Shown here one piece after another: positions 15,660 to 24,609 of a stretch of DNA of 64,000 bases. The stretch is from Pseudomonadota bacterium. GTDB taxonomy: Bacteria; Pseudomonadota; Alphaproteobacteria; SHVZ01. Both the position numbers and the translations under genes were made by a program. Location of the stretch: assembly GCA_016195085.1 (NCBI GenBank), contig JACQAG010000012.1, forward strand, positions 60,416-124,415, in the 5' to 3' direction. The notes below the pieces were generated by a model. That model was not told the DNA's origin. It ran no database searches and saw only the letters and a list, made by a program, of their open reading frames with translations. Numbering within the stretch: position 1 is the stretch's first letter; each line of letters starts with the position of its first letter.

Positions 15660-16355
15660 ATGTTACATGCAGAAGTCCTGGCGGGGGCGACGCCCATGAA
15701 CATCTTGATCGCTGACGATCACGAGCTCGTAAGCGAGATGCTCAAGATGACGTTGGAGCGCGAGCCCGATACGCGCGTACACACGGTGCGGAACTTCGAT
15801 GACGCGGTTCGGGCAGCCGGAACCAAGCGCGTCGGCGCCGCCCAGCCTTTCAACCTCGTGCTTCTCGACATGCGCATGCCGGGAATGAACGGGCTCTCGG
15901 GCCTGCGGCGGATGCGCGATCTCCTTGGCCAAGTGCCGGTGGCGATCATCTCCGGCATGCTGACCCCGGCCGAAGCGCGCCAGGTGATGCAGGAGGGAGC
16001 AGCCGGATTCGTGCCGAAGACGCTGCCGCTCGAGGAGCTGGTGGCGGCCATCCACAAGATGGTGGGGGGCGAAAGGTTCGTGCCGAGCTTCCTCATGGTA
16101 TCGGGCAATGACAGCGCCGTCGTGGCCCGCAAGGAAGCGCCCCGGGGCCTCGCTGGTTTGACGCCGCGCGAGACCGAGGTCCTGCAGGAGCTGGTCCAGG
16201 GCTGGACCAACAAGCAGATTGCGCACAATCTGGGCGTGACCGAGGTTACGGTCAAAACGCATTTGATCGGCTTGTTTCGCAAGCTCGGCGCCAAGAATCG
16301 CGCCGATGCGGTGCGGATTGCCCTTGCCAAGATGCATACTGTCGCGGAAGCCTAG
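15660..16355 (+). CDS. NarL/FixJ-family response regulator
   Basis: This 231-residue protein could alternatively start at the ATG at 15696 (MNILIADDHELVSEML), which matches the usual receiver start; a GAAGAGA site favours 15660. The N-terminal receiver has the acidic pair ADD, the acceptor Asp in LLDMRMPG and the lysine in VPKTLP. The C-terminal LuxR-type helix-turn-helix is complete (LTPRETEVLQELVQGWTNKQ... VTVKTHL). It activates or represses transcription when phosphorylated, probably by one of the hybrid kinases nearby. It is an obvious candidate for the protein that reads the 20-bp box, but nothing in the sequence proves that. Confidence 0.93.
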   Translation: MLHAEVLAGATPMNILIADDHELVSEMLKMTLEREPDTRVHTVRNFDDAVRAAGTKRVGAAQPFNLVLLDMRMPGMNGLSGLRRMRDLLGQVPVAIISGMLTPAEARQVMQEGAAGFVPKTLPLEELVAAIHKMVGGERFVPSFLMVSGNDSAVVARKEAPRGLAGLTPRETEVLQELVQGWTNKQIAHNLGVTEVTVKTHLIGLFRKLGAKNRADAVRIALAKMHTVAEA

Positions 16356-16451
16356 CCGGGCGCATCTCCGGCCGAGCGGGGCCCCCGCGCTCGCGCCGCC
16401 GGACCGGTCGGGCGAGCGGCGCGCTTCGTCCGCCAGCGAGGGAGCCCAGCG

Positions 16452-16799
16452 ATGAAACGGTTGCACCATCCGCCGTCAGGGCGCCACTACGTCGCGTCGG
16501 CGGCGATCGCCGGCACCATGGTGGCTCTTTCCCTGGTCATCGGCGTGCTCGGCTACCATCACCTCAACGGCCTGCCCTGGATCGATGCCTTCCTCGACGC
16601 ATCGATGATCCTGGGCGGCATGGGGCCGGTGAATCCGTTGAAAGGCGATGCCGCGAAGCTGTTCGCCGCTTGCTATGCGCTTTTCAGCGGCCTTCTGTTC
16701 ATCGCCAGTACCGCGGTCCTGGTGAGTCCCTGGGTCCACCGTTTGCTGCATTGGCTGCACTCCGACGTCCCGGAATCCGAGGACGGAAGGAAGCGCTGA
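16452..16799 (+). CDS. Two-helix membrane protein with ion-channel-like pore region
   Basis: This 115-residue protein has membrane segments at about 13-36 and 70-93, separated by a re-entrant-looking stretch (IDAFLDASMILGGMGPV). This layout resembles the TM-pore-TM unit of potassium channels, but the selectivity filter TVGYGD is replaced by GGMGPV, so potassium selectivity is not expected. Both ends are basic and probably cytoplasmic. Similar short proteins are widespread in proteobacteria without a known function. It lies about 100 bp after the response regulator on the same strand. Confidence 0.7.
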   Translation: MKRLHHPPSGRHYVASAAIAGTMVALSLVIGVLGYHHLNGLPWIDAFLDASMILGGMGPVNPLKGDAAKLFAACYALFSGLLFIASTAVLVSPWVHRLLHWLHSDVPESEDGRKR

Positions 16800-16889
16800 C
16801 GGGCGCTTCCTGTGCTTTTCCCGTAGGAGCGTCGGCGTCTTTGCCTGTAGCCTCTGGCCTGCCGGACCACGAGGAGGAGCCACCGCGCC

Positions 16890-17813
16890 ATGGCCGCACG
16901 CGCACGGTACAAGGGGGTATTCCCCGTCGCACCGACGACCTTCGACGATGCGGGCGAGCTCGATCTCGCCAGCCAAAGGCGCTGCGTCGATTTCTTGATC
17001 GATGCCGGTTCGAACGGCATGTGCATTCTCGCCAACTACTCCGAGCAGTTCGCGCTCGGCGATGATGAGCGCGAGGAGCTGACCCGCGTCATCCTCGAGC
17101 ATGTGGGCGGCAGGGTGCCGGTGATCGTCACCACCACGCATTTCAGCTCCCGGATCTGCGCCGAGCGCAGCAAGCGGGCGGAGGCGGCCGGTGCGGCCAT
17201 GGTCATGGTGATGCCGCCCTATCACGGCGCCACCGTTCGTGCCGGCGAAGGGGCGATCTTCGACTTCTTCCGCCGCGTGTCGGATGCGATCAAGATTCCG
17301 ATCATGATCCAGGACGCGCCGGTCAGCGGCACGCCATTGTCCGCTTCCTTCCTGGCGCGCATGGCGAAGGAGATCGAGAATGTCGCTTATTTCAAGATCG
17401 AGGTTCCCGGCGCGGCAGCGAAGCTGCGCGAGATGATCCGGCTCGGCGGCGATGCCGTGGAAGGCCCGTGGGACGGCGAGGAAGCGATCACGCTCATGGC
17501 CGACCTTGATGCGGGCGCCAGCGGCACGATGCCGAGCGCGGCCTATCCCGATCTGCTTCGCCGGATCGTCGATGACTTTGCCGCCGGTCGCCGCGGGGCG
17601 GCGGTCGCTGGCTATGAGCGCCTGCTGCCCTTGATCAACTACGAGAATCGCCAATGCGGGCTGCTCGCCTGCAAGGCGCTGATGAAGGAGGGCGGCATCA
17701 TCGCCTCCGAGGCCGGGCGCCACCCCTTGGCCCCGCTGCACCCGGCAACCCGGGCCGGTCTCATCGAGATCGCCAAACGCCTCGATCCCATGGTCCTCGG
17801 CTGGGGCCGCTAG
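16890..17813 (+). CDS. DapA-fold aldolase/lyase family protein, non-canonical active site
   Basis: This 307-residue TIM-barrel protein belongs to the dihydrodipicolinate synthase / N-acetylneuraminate lyase superfamily. The Schiff-base lysine is visible in VAYFKIEVPG (about residue 167). The usual threonine pair (GTTGE) is replaced by ANYSEQ, and the catalytic tyrosine of the ILYNVP-type motif is replaced (IMIQDAP), so it is unlikely to make dihydrodipicolinate. It probably acts on another keto-acid. The GAGGAGGAG site supports the start. The M81 peptidase gene starts 19 bp after its stop, so the pair may degrade one unusual peptide or amino-acid derivative. The exact substrate is unknown. 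Confidence 0.85.
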   Translation: MAARARYKGVFPVAPTTFDDAGELDLASQRRCVDFLIDAGSNGMCILANYSEQFALGDDEREELTRVILEHVGGRVPVIVTTTHFSSRICAERSKRAEAAGAAMVMVMPPYHGATVRAGEGAIFDFFRRVSDAIKIPIMIQDAPVSGTPLSASFLARMAKEIENVAYFKIEVPGAAAKLREMIRLGGDAVEGPWDGEEAITLMADLDAGASGTMPSAAYPDLLRRIVDDFAAGRRGAAVAGYERLLPLINYENRQCGLLACKALMKEGGIIASEAGRHPLAPLHPATRAGLIEIAKRLDPMVLGWGR

Positions 17814-17832
17814 CGTCGAGCCGGGGGTCGGA

Positions 17833-19302
17833 ATGCGGATCTTCACCGCGACCTTGTCGAGCGAGACCAACACCGCCTCGCCCTTGTTGACCGGCCGCGC
17901 GCAATTCGAGGAAACCCTCTACGCGCCGCCTGGATGCCATCCCGACCATCCCACCCTCTATACCGGGCCGCTCTGGGTTCTCAGGCGCCGCGCCCGCGAG
18001 GAGGGCTGGACCCTGATCGAAGGATTGTGCGCCAACGCCACGACCGGCGGACTCGTCGTGCGCAAGGTCTATGAGGAGCTGCGCGACACCATCCTTGATC
18101 AGCTGCACAGCGCGCTGCCGCTCGACTGCATCATTCTCGGCCTGCACAGCGGCATGTCGGCGGAGGGCTATGAGGATTGCGAAGGCGACATCCTTGCCCG
18201 CGCCCGCGCCATCGTCGGCAAGGGGGTGAAGATCGGCGCCGAGCTCGATCCCCACGGAACGATCACCCAAGCCATGGTCGAGGCCGCCGATACGCTGGTC
18301 TGCTTCAAGGAATCCCCGCACACGGACTTCCTGGAGCGCGCCGAGGAGCTCGTCACCATCCTAACCGACGCCGCGCAAGGACGAACAAGGCCGGTGATGT
18401 CGCTCTTCGACTGCCGCATGATCCTTTCGTCGCCGACCAATCGCGAGCCGCTGGCCGGGTTCATTCGCCGGATCAAGGCCTTGGAAGGCAAGGACGGGGT
18501 GCTCTCGATTTCGATCGGCCACTGCTTCGGCCTCTCCGACGTGGCCGATATGGGCTACAAGATTCTCGTCGTTACCGACGAGCGCAAGGAAGCGGGCGAC
18601 CGGCTGGCCGAGCTGCTCGGCCGCGAGCTCTTCGCCATGCGCAAACGCATCGGCCTCAGCTTCCTGTCGATCGACCAGGCCTTGGACGAGGCGCTGGCGA
18701 CGGAAGGCGCTCCGGTGGTGATTTCCGACGGCGCCGACAACGCCGGCGCGGGGAATGCCAGCGACTCCACGTTCCTCATCAAGCGCATGCTGGCGCGCGG
18801 CATCCGCGAGGCGGCGGTCGGCCCGCTGTGGGACCCGATTGCCGTCAAGCTGTGCTTCGCCGCCGGCGAGGGCGCCCGCATGCCGCTCCGCTTCGGCGCC
18901 AAGATCGGCCCCAATTCGGGTGAGCCGGTGGATGCGCTGGTCACCGTCTCCCGGCTCGTTGCCAACGCCACGCAGAGCTTCGGCAATGCGGTCGACCCGC
19001 TCGGGGATGCGGCCGCGATCGAGTTCGATGGGATTGCCGTCGTGCTCAACTCGACCCGCACCCAGGCCTTCGGCACGGATCTGTTCAGCAATCTCGGCAT
19101 CGATCCCAGGGCGCGCAGGATCGTGGTCGTGAAGTCGCACAATCACTTCAGCGCGGCATTCAGTCCGATCGCGGCCAAGGTGATCCGCTGCGCCGCGCCG
19201 GGCCCGATGCCGCTCGACTATTCCAAGGTCGATTACAAGCGCGTGCGTCGCCCGCGTTGGCCCTTGGATGCAGACCCGTTCGGCCCGGCCGCGCCGGTCT
19301 GA
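17833..19302 (+). CDS. M81-family metallopeptidase (MlrC-like), copy 1
   Basis: This 489-residue protein is of the MlrC (microcystinase C) type. Family features are the N-terminal SSETNTASPL, the HSGMSAEGYEDCEGD segment, and the metal-binding DPHGTIT and ESPHTDF motifs. Compared with copy 2 at 25567 it departs from the usual DLHANVS form, with Pro in place of Leu between Asp and His. MlrC enzymes cleave small linear or modified peptides in the cytoplasm, and members occur in many bacteria that never meet microcystin. It is translationally close (19 bp) to the DapA-like gene. Confidence 0.88.
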   Translation: MRIFTATLSSETNTASPLLTGRAQFEETLYAPPGCHPDHPTLYTGPLWVLRRRAREEGWTLIEGLCANATTGGLVVRKVYEELRDTILDQLHSALPLDCIILGLHSGMSAEGYEDCEGDILARARAIVGKGVKIGAELDPHGTITQAMVEAADTLVCFKESPHTDFLERAEELVTILTDAAQGRTRPVMSLFDCRMILSSPTNREPLAGFIRRIKALEGKDGVLSISIGHCFGLSDVADMGYKILVVTDERKEAGDRLAELLGRELFAMRKRIGLSFLSIDQALDEALATEGAPVVISDGADNAGAGNASDSTFLIKRMLARGIREAAVGPLWDPIAVKLCFAAGEGARMPLRFGAKIGPNSGEPVDALVTVSRLVANATQSFGNAVDPLGDAAAIEFDGIAVVLNSTRTQAFGTDLFSNLGIDPRARRIVVVKSHNHFSAAFSPIAAKVIRCAAPGPMPLDYSKVDYKRVRRPRWPLDADPFGPAAPV

Positions 19303-19330
19303 GGTGCGACCTGTCTTGGTAATTCGCGCG

Positions 19331-22300
19331 TCAGGCGATGAGCATGCGTTTGACGCAGTCGGCCAGGTGGTGCGGCTTATAGGGTTTGTGCAGCACCGCG
19401 CGCACACCCTGCGGCAAGGCCTGGTCGTCGATGTGCTCGCCCGAATAGCCCGTACATAGCAGCACCGGCAGGTCGGGCCGCACCCTGGCCACTTCGGCGG
19501 CCAGCATGGTGCCGGTCAGGACCGGCATGGTTTGGTCGGTTACCACGAGGTCCACCGTGTCGGGGTCGCGCGTCAGCCGCGCCATCGCCAGAACCGGGTC
19601 GGTGAACCGCTCGACCGCATAGCCCTCATCGGCGAGCGTCATCTCCATGAGCTTGGCAACCGATCGCTCGTCGTCGATCACCAGGATCCGGGCGCCGCGC
19701 TTTGCCGATGGCTCGGCGACGCGCCGGACCGCCGGTTTTGCCGTATCGGCTGCGGCAACCGTCATCTCGCCCGGGCCGACGGCTTCCGCCGTGCGCGCTG
19801 CCATCAGAAACAAGGAGAAGGTCGTACCCTGGCCGGGCTTGGAGCGGACATGGATCGCGCCGCCGTGGCTATCCATGATGCTTGCGACCGAGGCCAGCCC
19901 AAGCCCCGTGCCGACACCGTGCGGCTTGGTTGTGAAGAAGGTCTCGAAGATGCGCGCCATGGTACCGGCGTCCATGCCGCAGCCATCGTCGGTTACGTCG
20001 ATACGTACATAGCGGCCTGCGGGCAGCAGTCCGCGCCAAAGCTGCACCGAGCCATCGCGGTCGGTGGCGAGCACGGTGCGGCTCTCCGATATGCCGCTGC
20101 CCTCGGCGCGCAGGCTCTCCGCGCGCTTGCCGTCGGTCCATATCGACTCCACCTTGAGCTCGATGCGTCCCGGCCTCCCTTCGAGCGCGTGCGCGCCATT
20201 CAGGCAGAGGTTCAGCAGGGCTTGCTCGAGGGTCACCCGATCGTGACGGGCAAGCGATGCACCCACGCCGCCCAGAATCTCCAGCTTGACCGAGGAGGGA
20301 AGCGCGATGCCGATCAGCCGCTCGGCGCCGCGCACGGTCTCGACCACGTCGCCGACCGCCCGCTCTCCCGTCCGTGCCTTGGCAAACGTCATCAGATTGG
20401 CGACGATCCTCTGGCCGCGACTGGCACCTTCGACGATGTCGTGCTGGCTCTTGCGTACGGCATCGACGGCCGCCATGACGTGCGTGATCACGCGGCGCGT
20501 CGCCGGGTCGATCGCAGGAAGCTGATCGGAGAGCGTCTCCAGCACGCCCAGCTGCTCCTGGCTGCGTGAGGCGAACCCCATCATCACCGTCAGCAGGTTG
20601 TTGAAGTCGTGGGCGACGGTGCCGACGATGGCGCCGATTGCATCGCTCTTTTGCGCCTGTAGCACTCGGTCACGGAGCGATTGCCGTTCCGCCTCCTCGC
20701 GACGACGGCCGGTGGTGTCCGAGACCCACAAGAGCGCGTTGCCGCCTCCGGCGCGCAGCACCTGGAAGTGCAGCGACCTGCCATCGGCAAGCGGCTGCTC
20801 CACGGCGCGGTCGCGACCGGATGCCAGGTCGCGGACGGTGCCGCCGGCGAGGGCGAATGGGCGGAGCACGCCTTCGAGGGTGCTGCCCCGGAGCGCCTCG
20901 GTGTCGTTGGTGTCGACCGAGCCTGCCAGGCCGGCGAGCCGCAGGAACCCATGATTCCAAAACACCGCGCCCTGCTGGTCATCGAGAATGACCAGGCCGT
21001 CCGGCATGGTATCCATCACCGCTTGCAGGATGAAGGTGCGCCGCGCCAGTGCCGCTTCGCTCAGCCGCTCGTTTTCGTCCAGGAGCCGGCGTAGCTCGTT
21101 CTCCTTGGTTCTGAGATCGGTCACGTCGATCGAAATCCGCACGATCTCGCCCTCGGCGGTGCGGTATTCGGTGCGCCTCAAGGTCCTGGCGCTGCGGTAG
21201 ATCTCGTGCGGCGTGCCGTCCGCGGCGCGATGCTGCTGAACTCTCCGCTCGATGTACTGCTCCTTGGTCTCGCCGGGCCGACGCTCCCGGATCACGCCCG
21301 ACTCCCATACGAGCTCGCTAAGCTCGCGGAAGGTCAACCCAGGCTCGATTCTGTCCGCCATCGGCCCGGATTCTTGCCGGAAGGACTCGTTGCAAAGCAC
21401 GAGGCGATCCTCGACGTCGAAGAGTGCGAACCCGCCGTCGAGCGCCGCGATCGCCGCTTCCAGTCGGCGCTCGGCACGCCGAAGCGCCGTCACCTCGGTG
21501 ATCAGCACCAGGACGCTGCCATCGGCCATGACAATGCGGCGCCAGTACATGTGCCGGCCGTCGCGCGTGCGGCCGGCCAAGCTGGCCGGTGTGGCCAAAT
21601 TCGTCGCCAAGGCCTCGTTGCCCGGGAGATAGCCCAGCTGCACCATGGCGTCCCTGGCTTGCTTGCGGCTGAGCCCGACGCGAAACACCGAGAGCAGCTT
21701 TGGAAAATATGCGGTCGTCGCCGCGTTCCAGAGCTGCAGCCTGCCCTCGCGGTCGTAGAGCACGAGCGGGCCGTCGAGCGCGTCGATGGTCTCGCTCAGG
21801 CGTCGCCGTTCGGCCGCCAGCTCCAACCGGTCGCGCCGCCGCCGTCCGGCGACGCGGGCGAGCTGCGCAAACACGGCAGCGAGGATGAGCGAGAGCAGCA
21901 CGAGGGCGGGAATCGCGATGCGGGATTGCCGCGTATTGGCGGCGAGCACGTCGTTGCGCGCGAACCCGACATTCACGATGAGCGGAAAATCCACCAGCCG
22001 CCGATAGCTATGGATGTGGTCGACGCCGTCGATGCTGCTGGTGATCTCGTAGGTGCCGGCCGGGTCGGGGAGGGTGAACATCGGCGTTTCGGCGAGCGAA
22101 CGCTCCAGCGTGGAGGCGAGCCGCTCTCCTTCCAGTCCCGTGCGGGCACGGATGAAGCCATCTCTGCCGAGGATCGTCACGATACCGCCTGGACCGAGGT
22201 CGATCGACTGGTAGAACCGCACCAGGAAATTCGGATCCATCGAGGTGGCGACGATACCGGCGAATTGCCCATCCGGTTTGTTCAGACGGCGCGTTATCTG

Positions 22301-22798
22301 CAAGGCCCATTTGCCGGCAAAGCGCGTCAGCAGCGGGCGGCTGATATAGGGCTGGCCGGTATCGCGCTCGACATGGGCACGGAAATGGTCCCGGTCGGCG
22401 ATGCTGACCGGTGCCGTTATCGGCCCGAGACTGCTCGCGGTGATGGATCCGTCGGCATCGGCGATGCCGAGCTGGAATGAGCTGTCCTCCGGTTTGGGCG
22501 CGTCGCCGAGCCATTGCGCCAGATTGAAGCCGGCCGGATCTTTTTCGAAGTCCCGCTGCAGGAACTGCATGCGCTGATCGATGCCGGCGATGGTCCGGAT
22601 CAGCTGCTCTTCCAGGACGCGGGCGAGATTGGCCGTGTCGCGCCGAGCCTGATCGAGCGCGGCCTCGCGCTGCACCTGGAGCAGATAGAGAACGGCCGCC
22701 CACAGGCCTAGAATCAGGCAGATGCCGGCCAGGAGTATGGAGCTGCGGAGGGCACGATCGGGCTTCGCCAAAATAGATTGTGACAGTGTCGCATCCAT
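19331..22798 (-). CDS. Membrane-bound PDC/Cache and PAS hybrid histidine kinase
   Basis: This is a 1,155-residue protein. Membrane helices at about 20-42 and 295-320 enclose a roughly 250-residue periplasmic sensor of the PDC/dCache type (DRDHFRAHVERDTGQPYISRP is typical). Three PAS modules follow (NRL/DRL-type cores with WN or CNE; linker LRRAERRL), then the H-box GTVAHDFNNLLTVMMGF, ATPase motifs LLNLCLNGAHALEG and TKPHGVGTGLGLASV, and a receiver with VIDDER, TDQTMP and HKPY. From the last PAS onward it parallels the giant kinase at 3346, including VMDTMPDGLVILD and FWNHGFLRLA, so the two share ancestry. The periplasmic domain probably binds a small organic acid or amino acid. Confidence 0.93.
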   Translation of the reverse strand: MDATLSQSILAKPDRALRSSILLAGICLILGLWAAVLYLLQVQREAALDQARRDTANLARVLEEQLIRTIAGIDQRMQFLQRDFEKDPAGFNLAQWLGDAPKPEDSSFQLGIADADGSITASSLGPITAPVSIADRDHFRAHVERDTGQPYISRPLLTRFAGKWALQITRRLNKPDGQFAGIVATSMDPNFLVRFYQSIDLGPGGIVTILGRDGFIRARTGLEGERLASTLERSLAETPMFTLPDPAGTYEITSSIDGVDHIHSYRRLVDFPLIVNVGFARNDVLAANTRQSRIAIPALVLLSLILAAVFAQLARVAGRRRRDRLELAAERRRLSETIDALDGPLVLYDREGRLQLWNAATTAYFPKLLSVFRVGLSRKQARDAMVQLGYLPGNEALATNLATPASLAGRTRDGRHMYWRRIVMADGSVLVLITEVTALRRAERRLEAAIAALDGGFALFDVEDRLVLCNESFRQESGPMADRIEPGLTFRELSELVWESGVIRERRPGETKEQYIERRVQQHRAADGTPHEIYRSARTLRRTEYRTAEGEIVRISIDVTDLRTKENELRRLLDENERLSEAALARRTFILQAVMDTMPDGLVILDDQQGAVFWNHGFLRLAGLAGSVDTNDTEALRGSTLEGVLRPFALAGGTVRDLASGRDRAVEQPLADGRSLHFQVLRAGGGNALLWVSDTTGRRREEAERQSLRDRVLQAQKSDAIGAIVGTVAHDFNNLLTVMMGFASRSQEQLGVLETLSDQLPAIDPATRRVITHVMAAVDAVRKSQHDIVEGASRGQRIVANLMTFAKARTGERAVGDVVETVRGAERLIGIALPSSVKLEILGGVGASLARHDRVTLEQALLNLCLNGAHALEGRPGRIELKVESIWTDGKRAESLRAEGSGISESRTVLATDRDGSVQLWRGLLPAGRYVRIDVTDDGCGMDAGTMARIFETFFTTKPHGVGTGLGLASVASIMDSHGGAIHVRSKPGQGTTFSLFLMAARTAEAVGPGEMTVAAADTAKPAVRRVAEPSAKRGARILVIDDERSVAKLMEMTLADEGYAVERFTDPVLAMARLTRDPDTVDLVVTDQTMPVLTGTMLAAEVARVRPDLPVLLCTGYSGEHIDDQALPQGVRAVLHKPYKPHHLADCVKRMLIA

Positions 22799-22927
22799 GG
22801 CCCGCGCACCCCTGGACCCGTGTGGACGGTTGTCGCGGTAACGGCCCCGTCCGCGAGGATGCTACCGGAGATGGCGGGCCAGCGCCATGAGATGCGCCCA
22901 AATGGCCGGCCTTTCGGCGTGCCGGCT

Positions 22928-24001
22928 TCAGAGCGAGGGCGGTATCGGCAGGGCGATGGCCCGGCTCAACGAGCCCTTGTGGCGGTCGAAGACCTGCTGG
23001 ACGCTTTGAATCGAGCCGGTTCTGACTTGGTCGCTCCAGCACTGGGTCCAGGCCACGCGGTTGGCGTATATCTGCTCCACCTCACGGCGGTTCTCGTGGA
23101 CGTAGACGATGAGGAGCAGGCAGTCGAGGTAGAGCCGGTTGCCGTTGGTGACTGTCGCCTTCAACCGATCGAGATTGCGCAGGTGCTGTTGCAGCACCAG
23201 CATCTGCCGCTTCAGCGCCTGCACCAGGTTCTCGACCAGGAGCAGATTCGATGGGTCGGCGCGGACTGCGTCGTTGTGCTTCAGCGCCTCCGCCGGTTGT
23301 ATCGCCTCATTGAGCGAGCGCAGCACCCGGTGCCAAAGATCGATCCGCACGCAGGCCCTGACCGCCTCCTGCTGGATCGTCGTCAGGATCAGGTCGGCGG
23401 TCAGCCGCTCCTTGGCGATCCCGCACTTGGCCAGGCGCTCCGCCAACGAGCGATATCGTGCTGGGAAATCCGACAGCTCCGCCTCGGAGAGGCCGCGAAA
23501 GCGCTGCAGGGCCTCGAGCACGACGTTCACGCTGGAGTTCGCCGACTCGGCCTGGTTGCGAGGCGGCTGCAGGAAAATGAGCACCTCATCGGGCAGGCGC
23601 TCGCCGATGGCGACGGAGGTGGTTATTCCCATCGCCAGCACGCGCGTAATGAGCGCCAGCACGCAGGCGTTGTAGGGCTCGTCGAGGCCGTACTCCTTCA
23701 ACAGCGCCGTCGTGCTGCCATGCTTGATGAAATCGATACCCTTGACGCCGAAATTGTCGACCATGTTCACCCTGCCGTCGATCAGGTTGAACAGGATCTT
23801 GGTTCCGACGAGCAGGTTTTCCCGTTCCCGCAGCGCAAAGCGCCTGGTCAGCGCCAGATCGCTCAAGACCTCGCGCTCGACCTCACCGAAACTGACCGAC
23901 ACGCCTTCGAAGGTGAGCCCTTCGAGGCTGGCGGCGCTGTCGCGAAGCAGTGCCGCCAGCGCCTCTGCCGATGCTCTGCCGGAAAGGGAACGCCCTGTCA
24001 T
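22928..24001 (-). CDS. Hypothetical helical protein
   Basis: This 357-residue protein has no domain that I recognise. It is soluble and mostly helical, with no signal peptide or membrane helix. A conserved-looking N-terminal block (LLVGTKILFNLIDGRVNMVDNFGVKGIDFIKHG) is followed by long helices rich in Leu, Arg and Glu. It follows the small gene at 24039 by 37 bp and precedes the PDC kinase by 129 bp, all on the same strand, so the three may form one unit in which these proteins accompany the kinase. No function is proposed. Confidence 0.72.
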   Translation of the reverse strand: MTGRSLSGRASAEALAALLRDSAASLEGLTFEGVSVSFGEVEREVLSDLALTRRFALRERENLLVGTKILFNLIDGRVNMVDNFGVKGIDFIKHGSTTALLKEYGLDEPYNACVLALITRVLAMGITTSVAIGERLPDEVLIFLQPPRNQAESANSSVNVVLEALQRFRGLSEAELSDFPARYRSLAERLAKCGIAKERLTADLILTTIQQEAVRACVRIDLWHRVLRSLNEAIQPAEALKHNDAVRADPSNLLLVENLVQALKRQMLVLQQHLRNLDRLKATVTNGNRLYLDCLLLIVYVHENRREVEQIYANRVAWTQCWSDQVRTGSIQSVQQVFDRHKGSLSRAIALPIPPSL

Positions 24002-24038
24002 CGAATGGTCGAAGCGCTGGATATCACGAGAGCGGCAT

Positions 24039-24359
24039 TCAGCTCAGCAGCGCCAGGCCGCGCAGCTCGGCCAGCATCTCGCTCATGGTGAGCGCGGCGG
24101 CGGCCCGTTGCGCCCGGCGGGCGGCGTAGCGCGTCGCATAGTCCATGCTCAAGCCCGCGGAGCGGGCGGCGGTGAATGCGGAGAACAGCACCGCCTTGAA
24201 CGCGCCCAGCTCGTATTCCTTCTGACGCCGCGGCCAGTCGGCGTGCAGGCGGACCATCATGGCCGCGTCGAGCGGCGGCGTCGCCGGATCAAACAGCCGT
24301 CTGAGCGCCCAGAGCACCTCGAGCGTGCTGGGGTCGAGCGGTCGGCCATCGATGCTCAT
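24039..24359 (-). CDS. Small hypothetical protein
   Basis: This 106-residue helical, Ala- and Arg-rich protein has no recognisable domain. The start at 24359 has a strong ribosome-binding site (CAGGAGAAT). It is the first gene of a probable three-gene run with 22928 and the kinase at 19331. Its composition (RYAARRAQRAAAALTMSEML) suggests an adaptor or partner protein; this is a guess from fold type only. Confidence 0.62.
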   Translation of the reverse strand: MSIDGRPLDPSTLEVLWALRRLFDPATPPLDAAMMVRLHADWPRRQKEYELGAFKAVLFSAFTAARSAGLSMDYATRYAARRAQRAAAALTMSEMLAELRGLALLS

Positions 24360-24609
24360 GCGGATTCTCCTGGCAAGCGCACGGCCGTAGAACCTAGGGC
24401 AAGAGTGTCTCTAACCTGCCCGACTGCAAAGCGCGCGGCAGGTGGGTGGATGGAGCATGCCGACGCCCGAGATTAGCGCATAACGAGCCCGGTCCAGTAA
24501 ATAAGCTGGCCGGTCGATCCAGGCTCCCCGTACGAGCGCCGTCCGCGGAGAATGCTTGCTCCTCGGCGGCATTCCGGGTCTATCCTGGGCGTCTCATGGA
24601 GGAGCCGAG

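Noticed and set aside
16476..17873. 465-codon open frame antisense to the DapA-like gene
   Set aside because: The plus-strand DapA fold is clear; this frame is His/Arg/Asp-rich noise.
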